The translations under genes were made by a program, and so were the position numbers. From Pelobates cultripes (Eukaryota > Chordata > Amphibia > Anura > Pelobatidae): 64,000 nt of DNA. Positions 11,180 to 23,018 of the stretch are shown one piece after another (position 1 is the stretch's first letter; the number at the start of each line of letters is the position of its first letter). The notes under the pieces were generated by a model. That model was not told the DNA's origin. It did no database searches and worked only from the letters and a program-made list of their open reading frames with translations. The stretch spans positions 108,958,692-109,022,691 of the forward strand of contig OW240917.1 in assembly GCA_933207985.1 (NCBI GenBank), given 5' to 3'.

Positions 11180-11725
11180 ATATAGTTACATAGTTACATA
11201 GCTGAAAAGAGACTTGCGTCCATCAAGTTCAGCCTTCCTCACAATTGTTTTTGCTGTTGAACCCAGTTTGAAAAAATTCCTTCTTGACCCCAGAATAGCA
11301 GTCAGATTTATCCTTGGATCAAGCAGCTATTACGCTACATTGAAAAATTATATCCTTGAATATTGTGTTTTTGCAAGTATGCATCTAGTTGCTGTTTGAA
11401 CATCTGTATGGACTCTGATAAAACCACTTCTTCAGGCAGAGAATTCCACATCCTTATTGTTCTTACAGTAAAAAAAAAACATTCCTTTGCCTTGGTCGAA
11501 ATCTTCTTTCTTCTAGTCTAAACGCATGACCTTGTGTCCTATGTAAAGTCCAGTTTGTGAATAGATTTCCACACAATGGTTTGTATTGGCCCCAAATATA
11601 TTTGTATAATGTTATCATATCCCCTCTCAGGCGACATTTTTCTAAACTAAAGAGGTTTAAATTTGTTAAAACATGCTATCACGCTGATATCCTAGTCTCA
11701 GTTTTACCCCATTTTCTCAAAGACC
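11180..11725 (-). mobile_element. Dispersed 'tagttacatag' repeat inserted in the L1
   Basis: The segment starts 'tatagttacatagttacatag' and continues 'ctgaaaagagacttgcg'. I associate this phrase with a widespread amphibian interspersed repeat. Read on the minus strand it holds a decayed frame with RTIRMWNSLPEEVV followed by LDAYLQKHNIQGYNF. This resembles the C-terminal part encoded near the 3' ends of CR1/L2-like LINEs. It separates two pieces of the L1. No clear target duplication was seen. The family name cannot be fixed without a repeat library. Confidence 0.6.
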
Positions 11726-13060
11726 CTCTGCTGGGTGACGATGGAGCGCAATTTCCAAAATGCCAGTTTGATAGACTGTCATAAGCAAATTGCCCTTACA
11801 GCTTCTCTAAATAAGACACAACCCTGGAAGGAATTGGCGGCTAAACTGAATCAGCTATACGGCCAACTAGGGGAGCTTAACACAGAGAAGACTAAATCCC
11901 TTCTCCATAAATTGCGAGCTAACACATATCAATCCTTTGATCTCCCCAGCATAATGTGGCTGCCTAGACTGCTCAGACCATCCTTAACTACAGCACCAAG
12001 ACAGATAACTTTGAGCATCCGTGTTTGGGATACTCACAGGTCCTTTCTGAGCTCCTCGAATCACATCTCCTTGGCTATCCCCATCATGGTCCTCCCATAT
12101 TGGGGTACTTTCACGCTAGCTCTAGAGCCCCTTTTAAACACTTTCCGCTCTTATGAGATATCCATGGGCTACCACAAGCCTCACAATTTTCCTACATGCA
12201 ACTGAAATAATTTGTAACCCGGAGGCAACCCACAGATCCTCTTCTGCACACCAATGTATAGAACATTACTATCTGGGAACAGATTTGCTACTAGATTACC
12301 TTCAATTTTCAAAATCTACGCCTGCACGGTATTGGAACACAGACTTAGGAACTGAAATATCCCAACAACAACGGGGTTCACTGTTTCACACTACCAAACA
12401 ATTAATTAAGTCTGCTACCCTTCTGGAGCAGTAGCTGAAAATTATTTATAGATGGTATATGGTGCCGACACGTATTCATAATCTCTACCCCGATAGTTCT
12501 CTGAAGTGTTGGAGGTGTAAATTGGAAGAAGGGACAGTTCTCAAAATGTCCAGACCCTACAGGCAGCACTGACGGCAAGCACATTATCCTTTTGTCCACT
12601 CACATTCTTAACTATGCTTTTCCAGGAAGGTATCCCTAAATTTAAACAGAAGCTCATTTACCATGTCTTATTGTCAGCTCAAAGGTTGATAGCCAGAGCA
12701 CTGAAGTCTCTGCAGTGTCCTTCTTTGTCCACTTTAGTCACGGACATTGACAAACAACTCACTTACGAACGTTGCTTCCACAAATTATGGCTGCCATCTA
12801 GGACAGCCCTAGTGGCATGGGCGACTTGGTCCCTATGGTACCTCTGCCTGCACAAATGTAGATTATGACCAATTAAGCAATATAAAGTCTTTATCTCGTG
12901 GGCTGTAGCACTATACCCAATCCTGAAATTTTTTATGTGTAACATTGCTGGTCTTCGAAAAACTGCATAATGTACGTGTTATTGACTATGTATCTGCTGA
13001 AAACCCCTCCATGCCCCTACCCTCTTTCCTTCTGTACCCCAATTCCTGTCCAATCTGTTT
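11726..13060 (+). pseudogene. L1-type LINE, 3' piece of ORF2 and 3' UTR
   Basis: This continues the L1 after the inserted repeat. Weak frames give the L1 C-terminal pattern: RWYMVPTRIHNLYP then LKCWRCKLEEGT near 12,440-12,535 (the Cys-containing CWRC block), and LIARALKSLQCPSLSTLV with QLTYERCFHKLW near 12,670-12,790. Many stops and frameshifts are present. A 30-base block at 12,116-12,145 is an exact copy of 10,591-10,620 from the palm domain, an odd internal rearrangement. The 3' end near 13,060 is a rough estimate. Confidence 0.75.
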
Positions 13061-13890
13061 TCTTATTGTGAAAAAAAGTAGAGTTTTAATTTTAATGTAT
13101 ATTAACCTTTCAAGTCATAAGGCACAAGAGAAAGGTTATATTCAAATGTAAATAAGTATCAAAAAGTGCTCATTTGCTTACAGTGTCAGAAAGAAGACAA
13201 CTGCAAGGTAGCAAGGATGCCTTATTAAACCAGAGAGTTGTCATCCACTGCTCATAGTTTTGGCATGTGATGGGGGTTAACCCTCAAATCATTAGATTCG
13301 ACACCCTTTGTCCCATTGCTTACTAGTACAAATGACTGGGCATACAATTTTCTATCTACAGTAGGTGATTGGAGAACAATACAGTATATAAATGTGTGTT
13401 TTTTTAGTTGTAGGATAATACAATAATTGTGTGGTTTTTTTGTGGTGTAGGAAATACAATAGCAGAGTCTAGTGCCGTATATAGTGAAGTTTCCCCTACA
13501 CATGGGAAGGAGAAGAGAGAGACAATTTACCAAATCTCCTCAGTTAATACTGGAGTCAAGAAATTTACAGTTTAAATTTTATATTAAAAATTATTGTTTT
13601 ATATATATATATATGTTACTATTCTACAATATATAAATATATATATAAACAGTTCAAAAGCAGAAATTAAAACCCTGTGCCAGTAAGCAATAAACAAACA
13701 GCACATGGCATGACATAAACACATTAAATAAGCAACCAATGCATATCACCACCTACCGTACCGTAGATCACATAGAGGAACACAACCAACAAGGGAGGGA
13801 AAAGAAGAAACCAAACAGAGGCATACAAACTCTAACCCCAAGGACAAGACAATACTCACCTCTGTGTATTTTATAAAATCAAGATTTTAT
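13061..13890. other. Unannotated stretch with (TA)n microsatellite
   Basis: It contains an AT microsatellite at about 13,598-13,645. No gene, transposon end or conserved exon was recognised. Confidence 0.45.
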
Positions 13891-13899
13891 TTTAAAAAT

Positions 13900-14970
13900 A
13901 AAATACTTTTTGTCAAATAGCAAAATAATGTAATTTTATGGCAAGACACAGAGGCACATATTGCATGTTGAAAGCTGCTTAATTTCTGACACAAGGTCAG
14001 ATCCAGATAAGACATCCAGGGCCTGAAAAAGGAGAGCACACAGGGCACATCCCAAATAGTGGAATATCTAGGTCTAGACAGGTGAGAGAGCCTGAAAGTT
14101 TTCAACAGATGACAAACGAGTGGATGTTGACCCACCAGGGAAGCGTCAAAACCCTGGTAGAAATGGTTGACTTGTACAAGTTTATAGTTGGTAACCCATG
14201 TGTCTGGCAGGAAATGTTGAGTAGCCTATGAAACTTTGTATACCTCCCAGGATCCCTGGAAATCTGCCACACCTTTAGAGACAGAATCCTATCCTGGATC
14301 AGTGGATGGGAGCGATTGTCTGGGTCATGGAGGAAGTCCGGAATCTATTGTAGAAACTGGGGCAATCCACTGCAGTGTATAACAGTTATGGGATCCAGGA
14401 CTATGTCCCTCAAAATAAAGCTAGCAGAACCACTTAAGCCCCCTGGCAACCCACCTGAAGAAGGACCTGGAGAATTATGACAAATGGAAGGAATGCATTA
14501 AGATGATCCCCACCACCACCTCGGATTCTGGATCCAGACATTAACCGAAGAAGTTGGACAGTTGGGTATTGAGTCACAATGAAAAAGGGTCTATAGCAAA
14601 TGGGCCCCAAATAGAAGAAACATTGGAGGAAACCTGCACGTCCAATCTCTAATCACTGGTGTCAGAGAGATATCATGTGAAAATTGTGAAGACGCAGAAC
14701 CAGCATTCCACCTGCACCATGATGTTCCGTTCCAGGCGAGACTTACAAAAATCCACTGCAAGGCAGGCCAGCACTACCGATTGGGTGCCACCCATATGGT
14801 TGACATAACAAACAGCGGAGACATTGTTCATGGGCAGACAGATACAAATGCTGTCTGTGGCCTGCGAGAAACTACAAATTACAAAGGACCCATCCAGCAG
14901 CTCCAGCACTTTGATGTGAAATAAACCCACATAACACAAAATGGAACCACACAATGGAATTGTGTGTGCT
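13900..14970 (+). pseudogene. Decayed coding-like sequence, origin unknown
   Basis: On the + strand about 14,085-14,210 gives an uninterrupted stretch with REPESFQQMTNEWMLTHQGS and TLVEMVDLYKF. This is faintly like the helical SCAN/gag-type region of retroelements, but I cannot establish homology. Beyond it, frames are broken by stops through 14,970, with polar, Ser/Thr-rich fragments. GC content is higher than the flanks, which suggests an old mobile element or processed gene. I do not recognise the product. Confidence 0.25.
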
Positions 14971-14975
14971 TTCAA

Positions 14976-15454
14976 TTAAAGGGACACCGTAGGCACTGTA
15001 TCTGCTTCATCTCATTAAACTGGTTATAGTGTCTGGAGTCCTCTGGTACCATCATTTATTTCAGCATTAAACAGTTTTTAACGTTTTAATGCTTTAATGC
15101 TAAACAAGAGACCACGGCAGTCCATCCCCTCTGTGCTGCTTTGGTGAATAAGGAAGTATTAGCCTGAGCAGCAATAGGCAGCTGTGATTGGCTGAGAGTG
15201 TCAGCTGACTGCTTTTAGCCTGTCAGAGTGCCAACTGATGGTATGAATGGGTATGACAACAAGGAAGAGTGTAATCTCTGCCTTAGCTACACATACTAAA
15301 GGGGCCGGACTGTGGGTGGCCAGGGACTCTTATTTTGTGGCATACTGCACGAACATGGTGCAACACTGAATGGAGGGACAGTGCCAGGGCACTCGAGGCA
15401 CTATAACCAATTCAAAGAGATGAAATGCTTATAGTGACTACAGTGTCCCTTTAA
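14976..15454. mobile_element. TTAA-flanked MITE
   Basis: Ends are TTAA-AGGGACACCGTAG and CTACAGTGTCCCT-TTAA, good inverted repeats between TTAA duplications. Subterminal blocks also pair: 'ctcattaaactggttatag' near the left and its near complement near 15,400. It has no coding capacity and belongs to the same broad family as the other TTAA elements here. Confidence 0.7.
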
Positions 15455-16392
15455 TTTGTGTTGTTTGTGATAGATAATATGGTGTTTACTGGTGGTAAAT
15501 GCAGCTGTGAAGTGGGCAGTCTCTGAGTGCTGAGAAGAGCTGTGGTTCATGTCAAACCATGATTAAATGATTTGATTTTAAACCCACTGAGATCCTATGA
15601 ACTCTAGACAACAAGTCACTACACTAAACTGTAATCATTATGCGTCTTAAAATGCCTCTTTAAGATCTATCTTTGCATTATTCATTTGAAACATTGGAGG
15701 TGGCAAAAATCACTTATTTGTCTTTTCTACTCATTATGCATCATTATTCCATTGATTCACTAAAAATTGTCAACAGATGCATTTCTGGTGAAATCTTTAA
15801 TGCCCCCAAGGCATATGAAGATCCATACAGTTTACTATCATGGATTACAGGCATCCAACCGAGCTCAGCCAACAGATCTATTAGCCTAACCTAATTTTTT
15901 TACTTTTGTAAAGACATGTCTGCATCACCACTCCGGTGATTTACCAATTTTAGTGCTTTAGCAACTACTCATTAATTTGTACTTCCACACTTAGTAATGC
16001 TTGATCGGTTTCCTTGTTAGAGACACTTTCACTCTTGTTTTGAACCTTTTTACTAGGCAGTTCTCTGTAAGCATTATTAATATGCAACCACATTGTGCAC
16101 AACCAAGTTCATGCACCTTTGGTCTTGTTATCCTTGTTTTGTGCCCACTCCCTCCCCTCTGCCTTCCTTTTATGTAAGTTTTGTAATTAATGTTCTATAA
16201 ACAGACATCATGCACATGCAAACGTGTTTCTGAGATACTGAATCTGCTTCCACAAAGGAAGTTTTATTCACTTAAGATTCATACTGTGAGTGTTCTCTTT
16301 GCTTATTTACAAATTTACAAATGTATTTATTTGCAGCACACAGGAAAGTACTTATTACCACGCGTTGTTGAGAAAATAGTTACAGGTTCCCT
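15455..16392. other. Unannotated stretch
   Basis: Only short chance open frames are present. A search by eye for receptor exon 1 features (TM1-TM2) found nothing. Confidence 0.45.
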
Positions 16393-16460
16393 TTAACCCC
16401 TTAAGGACACATGACATGTGATTCCCTTTTATTCCAGACGTTTGGTCCTTAAGGGGTTAA
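16393..16460. mobile_element. Short foldback element (ttaaccccttaaggac arms)
   Basis: The 16-base arms at 16,393-16,408 (ttaaccccttaaggac) and 16,445-16,460 are perfect reverse complements, with 36 bases between them. A related but less perfect form occurs at 51,990-52,050. It is a miniature foldback repeat without coding capacity, and it could also be the end of a longer TTAA element. Confidence 0.6.
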
Positions 16461-17650
16461 TCTAGTAGCTAATTGGAATCACACATTTAGGCTCTTTATC
16501 CACACAGTTATATGCTATGTTGTTTTGCTCTTTGCTCTTTTAGTAGATATTCCACTACTTTTGTATATATTCCTTTAATCTCCATCAGGACTTTACCTTA
16601 GACGATTCCTGTGTAATACCTTTGCTTTGTGAACCCTTCTCCCATGAGTAAAATGAAAAAAAAAAGGAACTTAGTTACAATTGCACAGATACGATCTAGG
16701 AAGTAACAACATTTTAAGAAAGGAATACCAACAACCCTAAGAATAAATGAGGCTTTTAAACCTTAAATCTGTGTTTAATTGTATAAGAGAGGGGCCCCTT
16801 GGTTACTATATCTATGATTCTGATATTTCCATTTTGAGAATTCTCTGTTTCAATTACAGTATTCTAATAAAGCTAGTTTTACTCTCAAACCATATTTAAC
16901 GTTTAAAAGGTTAATCTATTCTTACATTATAGGATTATTAGTATTCCTGTCTTACATTTTTGGTACTTTGTAGCTCGTATCTATGCACTTGCAGCTAAGT
17001 TTCTTTTCCAGTGATTAAATAATTATCATCTAATAGACTTTTCCTATGTAATGCATGAAATAGTATAATTACATCCATTGAGCATAAATCCCTTGCGTGG
17101 GAGTCTACAGTATTTTTTTCAATATTTGATCAGTGATATGGGAGATGTATATATCCATTGAACTATATAAATGTTTGATTAAGCAACATACACCTCACAA
17201 GTACATTGTAGCGATTACAAGTGCATTAGTGTACACTGAAAAAAAAAACAAGTTGCATAACATGCAATGATGCTTTTTAAAGATTAGTCAACATAACATT
17301 GTGTGGCAAAAGGGAACTGTACAATTTTATAGTAGAGAATGATAGTCAGGCTACGCAAGCACGTCTAACTGCAAAACGCATGGTGATAAACATTAATACT
17401 CAAGGTGACAAACATGTCTAAGCGATATACTCAAAGTAAGTGCATAAGTAGTAAGATAAATATATAGACATGAGATTAGCATATGATGAATTGATGCACT
17501 ATAGTAAAACGAGATGTTGCACCTCAGAAAAATAAATGTATGCATAGAGATAACAACTAAAAATAAACATCTTTAAGTATCTGGGGGCTGACAAGAAAAT
17601 ATAAGGACTAAAAAACTAGCATATACTGATTAGAAAACTAGCATATAAGA
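16461..17650. other. AT-rich unannotated stretch
   Basis: No recognised feature apart from A-rich runs. Confidence 0.45.
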
Positions 17651-18620
17651 ACTAGATGAGTTTAGAGAAATTGCAGTGGTGAAATCTAGTTGTTAGGAAG
17701 CCCCATAATATGAGCAGTGAGACTGCCCAGGGTGGCAAACATGTATTCAGCCTATTCCCATGTTCAGATAGCATATGTGATATATGCTGTGGTTTGGTAA
17801 GGTAGCGATATGGTGGGCACGATGCAGGGCATCCCTTCAGCCCCAGGCCTATGTATAGGCCAGCATTTGTGAGCCATGGGCACAAAAGCTCCCAAAGTCC
17901 AAGTCCTTCCCCAAAGGGGGTGAAACAGAAGGTCCTGATGGTTCTTTGCCACTGGTAGGTGTTCGTCCCCTGTCTGTGTGGACAATGCATTGGGGTGTTG
18001 CCCTATTGGCCCTTGGCCAGGCAGAAAATTAGCAGAGGTGAATTGTGCTTGTGGAGGTTGGTGCCCATGAAATGCTCATTCACCTCCCAAACCTCACACT
18101 CCAGATCTCTCTCCTGAGGCTGAACTGACAGAGCTGCCTGACGTTCCTCCAATGAGGCCCAAAAGCGGTCAAGTCAACTCATTCTTTGGGATATGAGGTT
18201 CCTACGCAGACTGCAGTGATAGAAGACAATAAGGTTGGAGCTCCATCGCCATCATGAGAGAATGACCTATGGACTGAGTTTCAACAGGTACAGCAGTAGA
18301 AATCTATGTTGGTGCATGTTACAAGCCAGTGGAGCTGGGATAACCCCCACTGTTCCAGGATGGGGGTAGGACTGAGCTTGGTTCACGTCAAACTGGAGAG
18401 TGGGAAAATTGGCCAATTTTCCCCCACTCAGTAGCCTGGAGGCTGCAACAGTCTCCTAACAGCTAGGGAGCCTAAGTGAGGGAACTGCTGATTTGTCACA
18501 GCACCCCAGTAGAGGTAAGGTGTGATAGCAGAGCATTAACCAGGTGTATTCCCCGAAATTCCACAAGATGAGTGGAGCACACATCTGTTTAGGTAGAGGA
18601 TCAGACTCCGCCCTCTAATA
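17651..18620. mobile_element. GC-richer repeat, possible LINE 5' region
   Basis: This block differs in composition from its flanks. It shares diverged phrases with 33,000-34,420: 'gctgggataaccc' followed by a 'ccggtcca/gggg' run, and an end of the form 'gatgag...gag...taggctcc(g/a)ccct'. Two diverged copies of one dispersed repeat is the simplest reading. The style recalls 5' regions of amphibian L1-like elements. The class is not proven and open frames are uninformative. Confidence 0.35.
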
Positions 18621-18739
18621 TTATGAGTTTTTAATGAGCAATAATTTAAATAAAAGTTGATTTATATTTTAATTAGTGAGGGTTTAAAACTACTGCTCCC
18701 CCTTGTGGGATGTATTGTATTTTTCTTTTGTATTGTATT

Positions 18740-19150
18740 GTGTGTAACTCCTATACATACGCACAGACGTCAACTCCTGTACACATACATACAACTACAG
18801 CTCCTAGAAATACACACAATACAACCAAAATACACATACACTCACACACTGCAGCCCCCAGATACAAACCTACATACCACACAGCTCCTAGGCACAAACG
18901 TCTGGATACACACACAGTGCAACCCCGATACACATATCATCACACACCACATCCTATAGTTACAAAAGAACATACTCTACAGCTCCTATACACAAATACT
19001 ACAGCCCCTGCCAACATGCACACAATCTATACAACCCCTGCCAACATGCACACACATTACAACCTTAAGCTAACCGTAGTTCACCACAAACCGACCCTTT
19101 TACACACATACATAACACACACTACACGACAATCAGACTCTTACACACAA
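18740..19150. repeat. ACA/CA-rich degenerate minisatellite
   Basis: Imperfect units of the form 'cagctcctagatacacacac' are repeated over about 400 bases. Open frames on both strands are compositional artefacts rich in Thr, His and Tyr. Confidence 0.7.
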
Positions 19151-20325
19151 ACACCAGGCCTGCTCCATTTTGTTTTTCTGTTTTCTCTTTGATGGGGAGA
19201 CCAGAGACAAAACACCAGCAAACGCAATGCAAGTGTGCCATTGAATTAACTTGAACAGCACAAAACAAACACAAGGAATTTTTCCCATCTGGGATTATTT
19301 TAGCAGGGCTCTGCATATGAAATGCCTGAAGAGACATTAAACTAACATATTCATTTTGGGTGGCACGCTTTATCATTAGTGATGACACAAAAAACTCTTC
19401 CAAATATTTGTCCTTCACATAGTAGATTCAAGCAGTTCTAAAAATCTTTTGCATGCCAGCCAATCTAATTTGTTTTTACTAATCTAGAATTAAGGGGTTT
19501 TATTGTTGATTTCAAGTATTTCCTACTTAAAACAACCCTGCATTCCTCCCAAATTTTATTGACCTATTTCTTTAAGTTAGTATCCACCACCTCCCCTGGA
19601 AAAATATAAGCTACAAGGATATATCAGGCAACTTCAGCATGGAAAGCTGTTTCCTGATATTATTTCTGGTCATATATTTCTCCAAATGTAGCTCATCTTT
19701 TCCTTATTTTGCTATCTACGTTATACCAAAAGTAATTTTTCTGTACCATAAAGTGTGTTCCAAACTGAATATAATACTTTAACACTTTTTAAAAGGTTTT
19801 CTGTATAGTATCTCTTGATTCATACTGAAGATTCCTTCAAATATTGTAACTTTGATTACATTTTCAAAACTCACAAATCATAATTATGAAAAGCTAAAGG
19901 TAACTCTGATTCTTAAACCTGTAGCAACTGAAGATTTTCAGGTCTGTGATATATGTTGCTCATGGTGATATATAGATGTAGAAGGCAACATAGGCAAAAT
20001 CTATAATGATACCCACTTTAAATGTAAAAAAAAAGAAACACATTATTTTTTAGTTTGGAAAAAAGTAAATAAATAAAGTAGTACTTTTCTATATTATTTT
20101 AGATCAAATAACAGCAAAATTATCAAATACAAATTTATCTTAGAAGCTATTTTTATAAGATGTAAGAGAACCTTTCATTATCTGAAAGTAACCAAATGAC
20201 CTTATCAATTTGATCCATCAAGGCAAAGCCAGGGCAAACATCACAAATGAAAAGAACTAATAGAACAATTGCTTCATTTTTCCTCTTCTCTATATGTTTC
20301 TCTGCGTTGACAGCCAGCTGCAAAG
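19151..20325. other. Unannotated AT-rich stretch
   Basis: No coding exon or repeat end was recognised. It ends in the gacag that forms the left target duplication of the LTR element. Confidence 0.45.
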
Positions 20326-20330
20326 GACAG

Positions 20331-21402
20331 TGTAACGGACCGTTTTGCACACAAGGGGTAAAAAACCGTTTAGGCGATCGGCCCCCTTTCCAGAGATACA
20401 GGCACAGCTACTGCAGAACACCAAAACTCACGAACTGGATACAAAATAGCACTCCAACTCCCGAACTGGAACCTCCCAAATAGCTGCTAGCAGACGAACA
20501 GGAAAAGCAGACGAACAGCTTACACTCCTGGCAATCAGTCTCTAACAGCATACAGTGAATCCCCCCAAGAACGAGACAAGGCTCCGTGTTGAGGGTCAAG
20601 CAGTGGTCTGAGGTGCTGGCACACCCAGCCTGGTTTTTATTACAGTGTTTCAAATACAGGACCACCCACAGGGAGGGATAAAACAACCAATCATATCACA
20701 GTTACATCCCACATATTCCCTCCCCTTATCCTGAGAGGAAACTCAATTATACAAACAGTTAAAACATACTTTCTACCCAACTTTCATAACTCCAAAACCA
20801 TACATCACATTCACATAAAATTACATATTCTCAATCAATCCATTCAGGGGAACAACATATTCAAAAATGGCACAAATCAGACAAGGGGTTCAAAAGTTAG
20901 TAAAAAGTCCTTTGTGACTAAATGAAGCATGGCTTTCTGGCCCAAACCAGTTTCAGAGTCTTCTATCCTGGAGATAAGTAATTGAATTATCTCCCAGGAC
21001 AGACACAAGACTCCATTAAGCACATGGTTGCAAAGAGACACAAAACACTTTAAAATACATAAAGTCACATTTATTACATAAAACACAGACATGTAATATA
21101 TCCCCAGATAGCTCAGGTCCGAGCGCACATTATTAAGCGAATGGCGCTCAGACCACACGAATACAGTTTAATCGCCATGGAGCCAAAGTCTTTACAGTCA
21201 GTTTCATACGAATGGGCTCCATGGGATTCCTATCTGGGGTATAACATATTCAAACAAATCTACCGAACCCCAGGCAGAAAAGCACGAATGAAGCTTTTCT
21301 GCAGGTAAAAAAGATGTCTTTTAACAGGGGGCCATAGTCCAAAGGCAGCAGGTGAGCAACCAGGCTTCTCCAATGCAATGTGGCGAGATTGGTCTCGTCA
21401 CA
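20331..21402 (-). repeat. 3' LTR of the 20-kb element
   Basis: It is 1,072 bases long with TG...CA ends and abuts the polypurine tract. It is paired with 23,019-24,092 and shares scattered blocks such as 'tatccc.agatagctc' and 'aaggggttc.aa' with the solo LTR at 41,087. Confidence 0.92.
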
Positions 21403-22928
21403 TCTCTCCCCTTTTCCAAACAGACTAACAGGGTATCTGACCTCCTGCCGGTCAGTGCCCTTGTTAGTCCAGCAGCCCACCCACAAAACAGATACAGCAG
21501 TACAGCCCACCCACAATAACTGGTTACTACACCTGAGTAAGGGAGAATCTTGTCCATGTCCAGGTGCCTCACCACAGCTGTGTGGGGGACTGATAGGCTG
21601 CCTTGGTGGGTTGCTGAGTGGGCAGAGACCAGCGGTACTCTGCCCTGATGCCAGTACTACCACGGGAGTAGTCTGGTTGAAGCCTGGTTGCTGGAGACCG
21701 ACTGTCTCCCCTTTAGTTACACCGCTCTGCTGCTGGAGACCGACTGTCTCCCCTTTTGTTGCACAGCTCTGCTGCTGGATGGGGAGACCGACTGTCTCCC
21801 CTTTGGATACTCTAAGATGTCGCTGGGGAGAGGGGGTAACTGGCTCCTCTCCCGATAGAACACTCTGCCGCTGGGGAAAGGAGACGGAGCTCTCTATTCC
21901 CTGCCCATTAATGATCCGCCGCTGGGGAGAGGTGGTAGCAAGCTCCTCTCCCATACATACTTTCATCCTCTGTGGAGGGAGACCGACTGTCTCCGCTCCC
22001 AATACAGTGTCCTGCTGCTGGGGAAAGGAGACTGGGCTCTCTATTCCCGGTAGGACACTCTGCCGCTGGGGAATGGAGACTGGGCTCCCAATTCCCTCCT
22101 GCTGGGGAATGGAGACTGGGCTCCCAATTCCCGGCACATCACTCGGCCGCTGGGGAATGGAGACTGGGCTCCCAATTCCCAAAAATGTTGGGGGGAAACA
22201 ACCACCCTGCCTCTGTGTTTCTACGCTTGGGGAGGGAGGACATTGCTCTCTCTCTGCACTTTTATTAATTGCCTCCTGCATATCTTCAATTTCCTGAAGT
22301 GGGTTGGGGGGTATGGGAACGGAATTACCTCTTGCCCCTGTAATCTGCCTGCCGCTGGGGAGGGAGGACGCTTGCCTCCCTCCCTGCACTTTACACTGCC
22401 TTCCCGGCATATCACTCTGCTGCTGGGGGCAGGAACAACTACCTCTGCCCCCTGTAACTCAGCCTGCCGCTGGGGAGTGAGGACGCTGATCTCCTCTCCC
22501 TGCACTTTACACTGCCGCTGGGGAATGAAGACTGGGCTCCCAATTCCCGGCATATCACACTGCCGCTGGGGAATGGAGACAGGGCTCCCAAGTCCCTGCA
22601 TATCACACTGCTGCTGGGGAATGGAGACTGGGCTCCCAATTCCCTGCATATCACACTGCCGCTGGGGAGAGGAGACTGGGCTCTCTCTGTCCCGCAACTG
22701 TAGCTGCCGGTGGAGGTCCACCCACCGTGGCAGCTGACTGTCACCCTCTGCCCGGTACAGCAGAGTCTTGAATACTAGACTCCTCATGAACTTCACGGAT
22801 TTCTCAGCTGGATTAGGTCCGAAGAAGTTCAGCCGCAACCACATCATACGGTCAAATTCCTGTACAGAGTATCTGTACTCCACTGCTGGTTCCATTCTGT
22901 TGCTGTTAGGGTCGCTGTACTGAGACAT
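21250..22928 (-). pseudogene. Repetitive reading frame of the LTR element
   Basis: Two overlapping minus-strand frames, 22,928-22,221 (235 residues) and 22,410-21,250 (386 residues), form one protein broken by a single-base length change in the G run at 22,425-22,429. Residues 1 to about 75 are non-repetitive, with YRYSVQEFDRMMWLRLNFFG, KFMRSLVFKTLLYRAEGD and LPRWVDLHRQL; they look helical and could be a gag-like or partner-binding domain. The rest is a tandem of about 16-residue units around GIGSPVSIPQRQ, later ending in KGETVGLQQ variants, so it is Pro/Gln/Ser-rich and probably disordered. The frame reads through the polypurine tract into the LTR. I see no zinc knuckle, protease, polymerase or integrase motif. 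I do not recognise the protein; a role in packaging or helping trans-mobilisation is only a guess. The + strand open frame over the same DNA is a shadow. Confidence 0.6.
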
Positions 22929-23018
22929 GCGTTGCCCTCAAATTGTAAAATCCACGGAATGGTGTCTCCTGTAGCTGTCCTTCTGGTTGTAGGAACGATC
23001 CCGCCGCTTGCCACCAAT

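Noticed and set aside
18657..19192. Thr/His/Tyr-rich frames up to 160 residues
   Set aside because: Compositional product of the ACA-rich minisatellite.
21380..22297. 305-residue + strand frame within the LTR element
   Set aside because: Antisense shadow of the minus-strand repeat frame. Element orientation is fixed by the purine tract and primer-site-like sequence.
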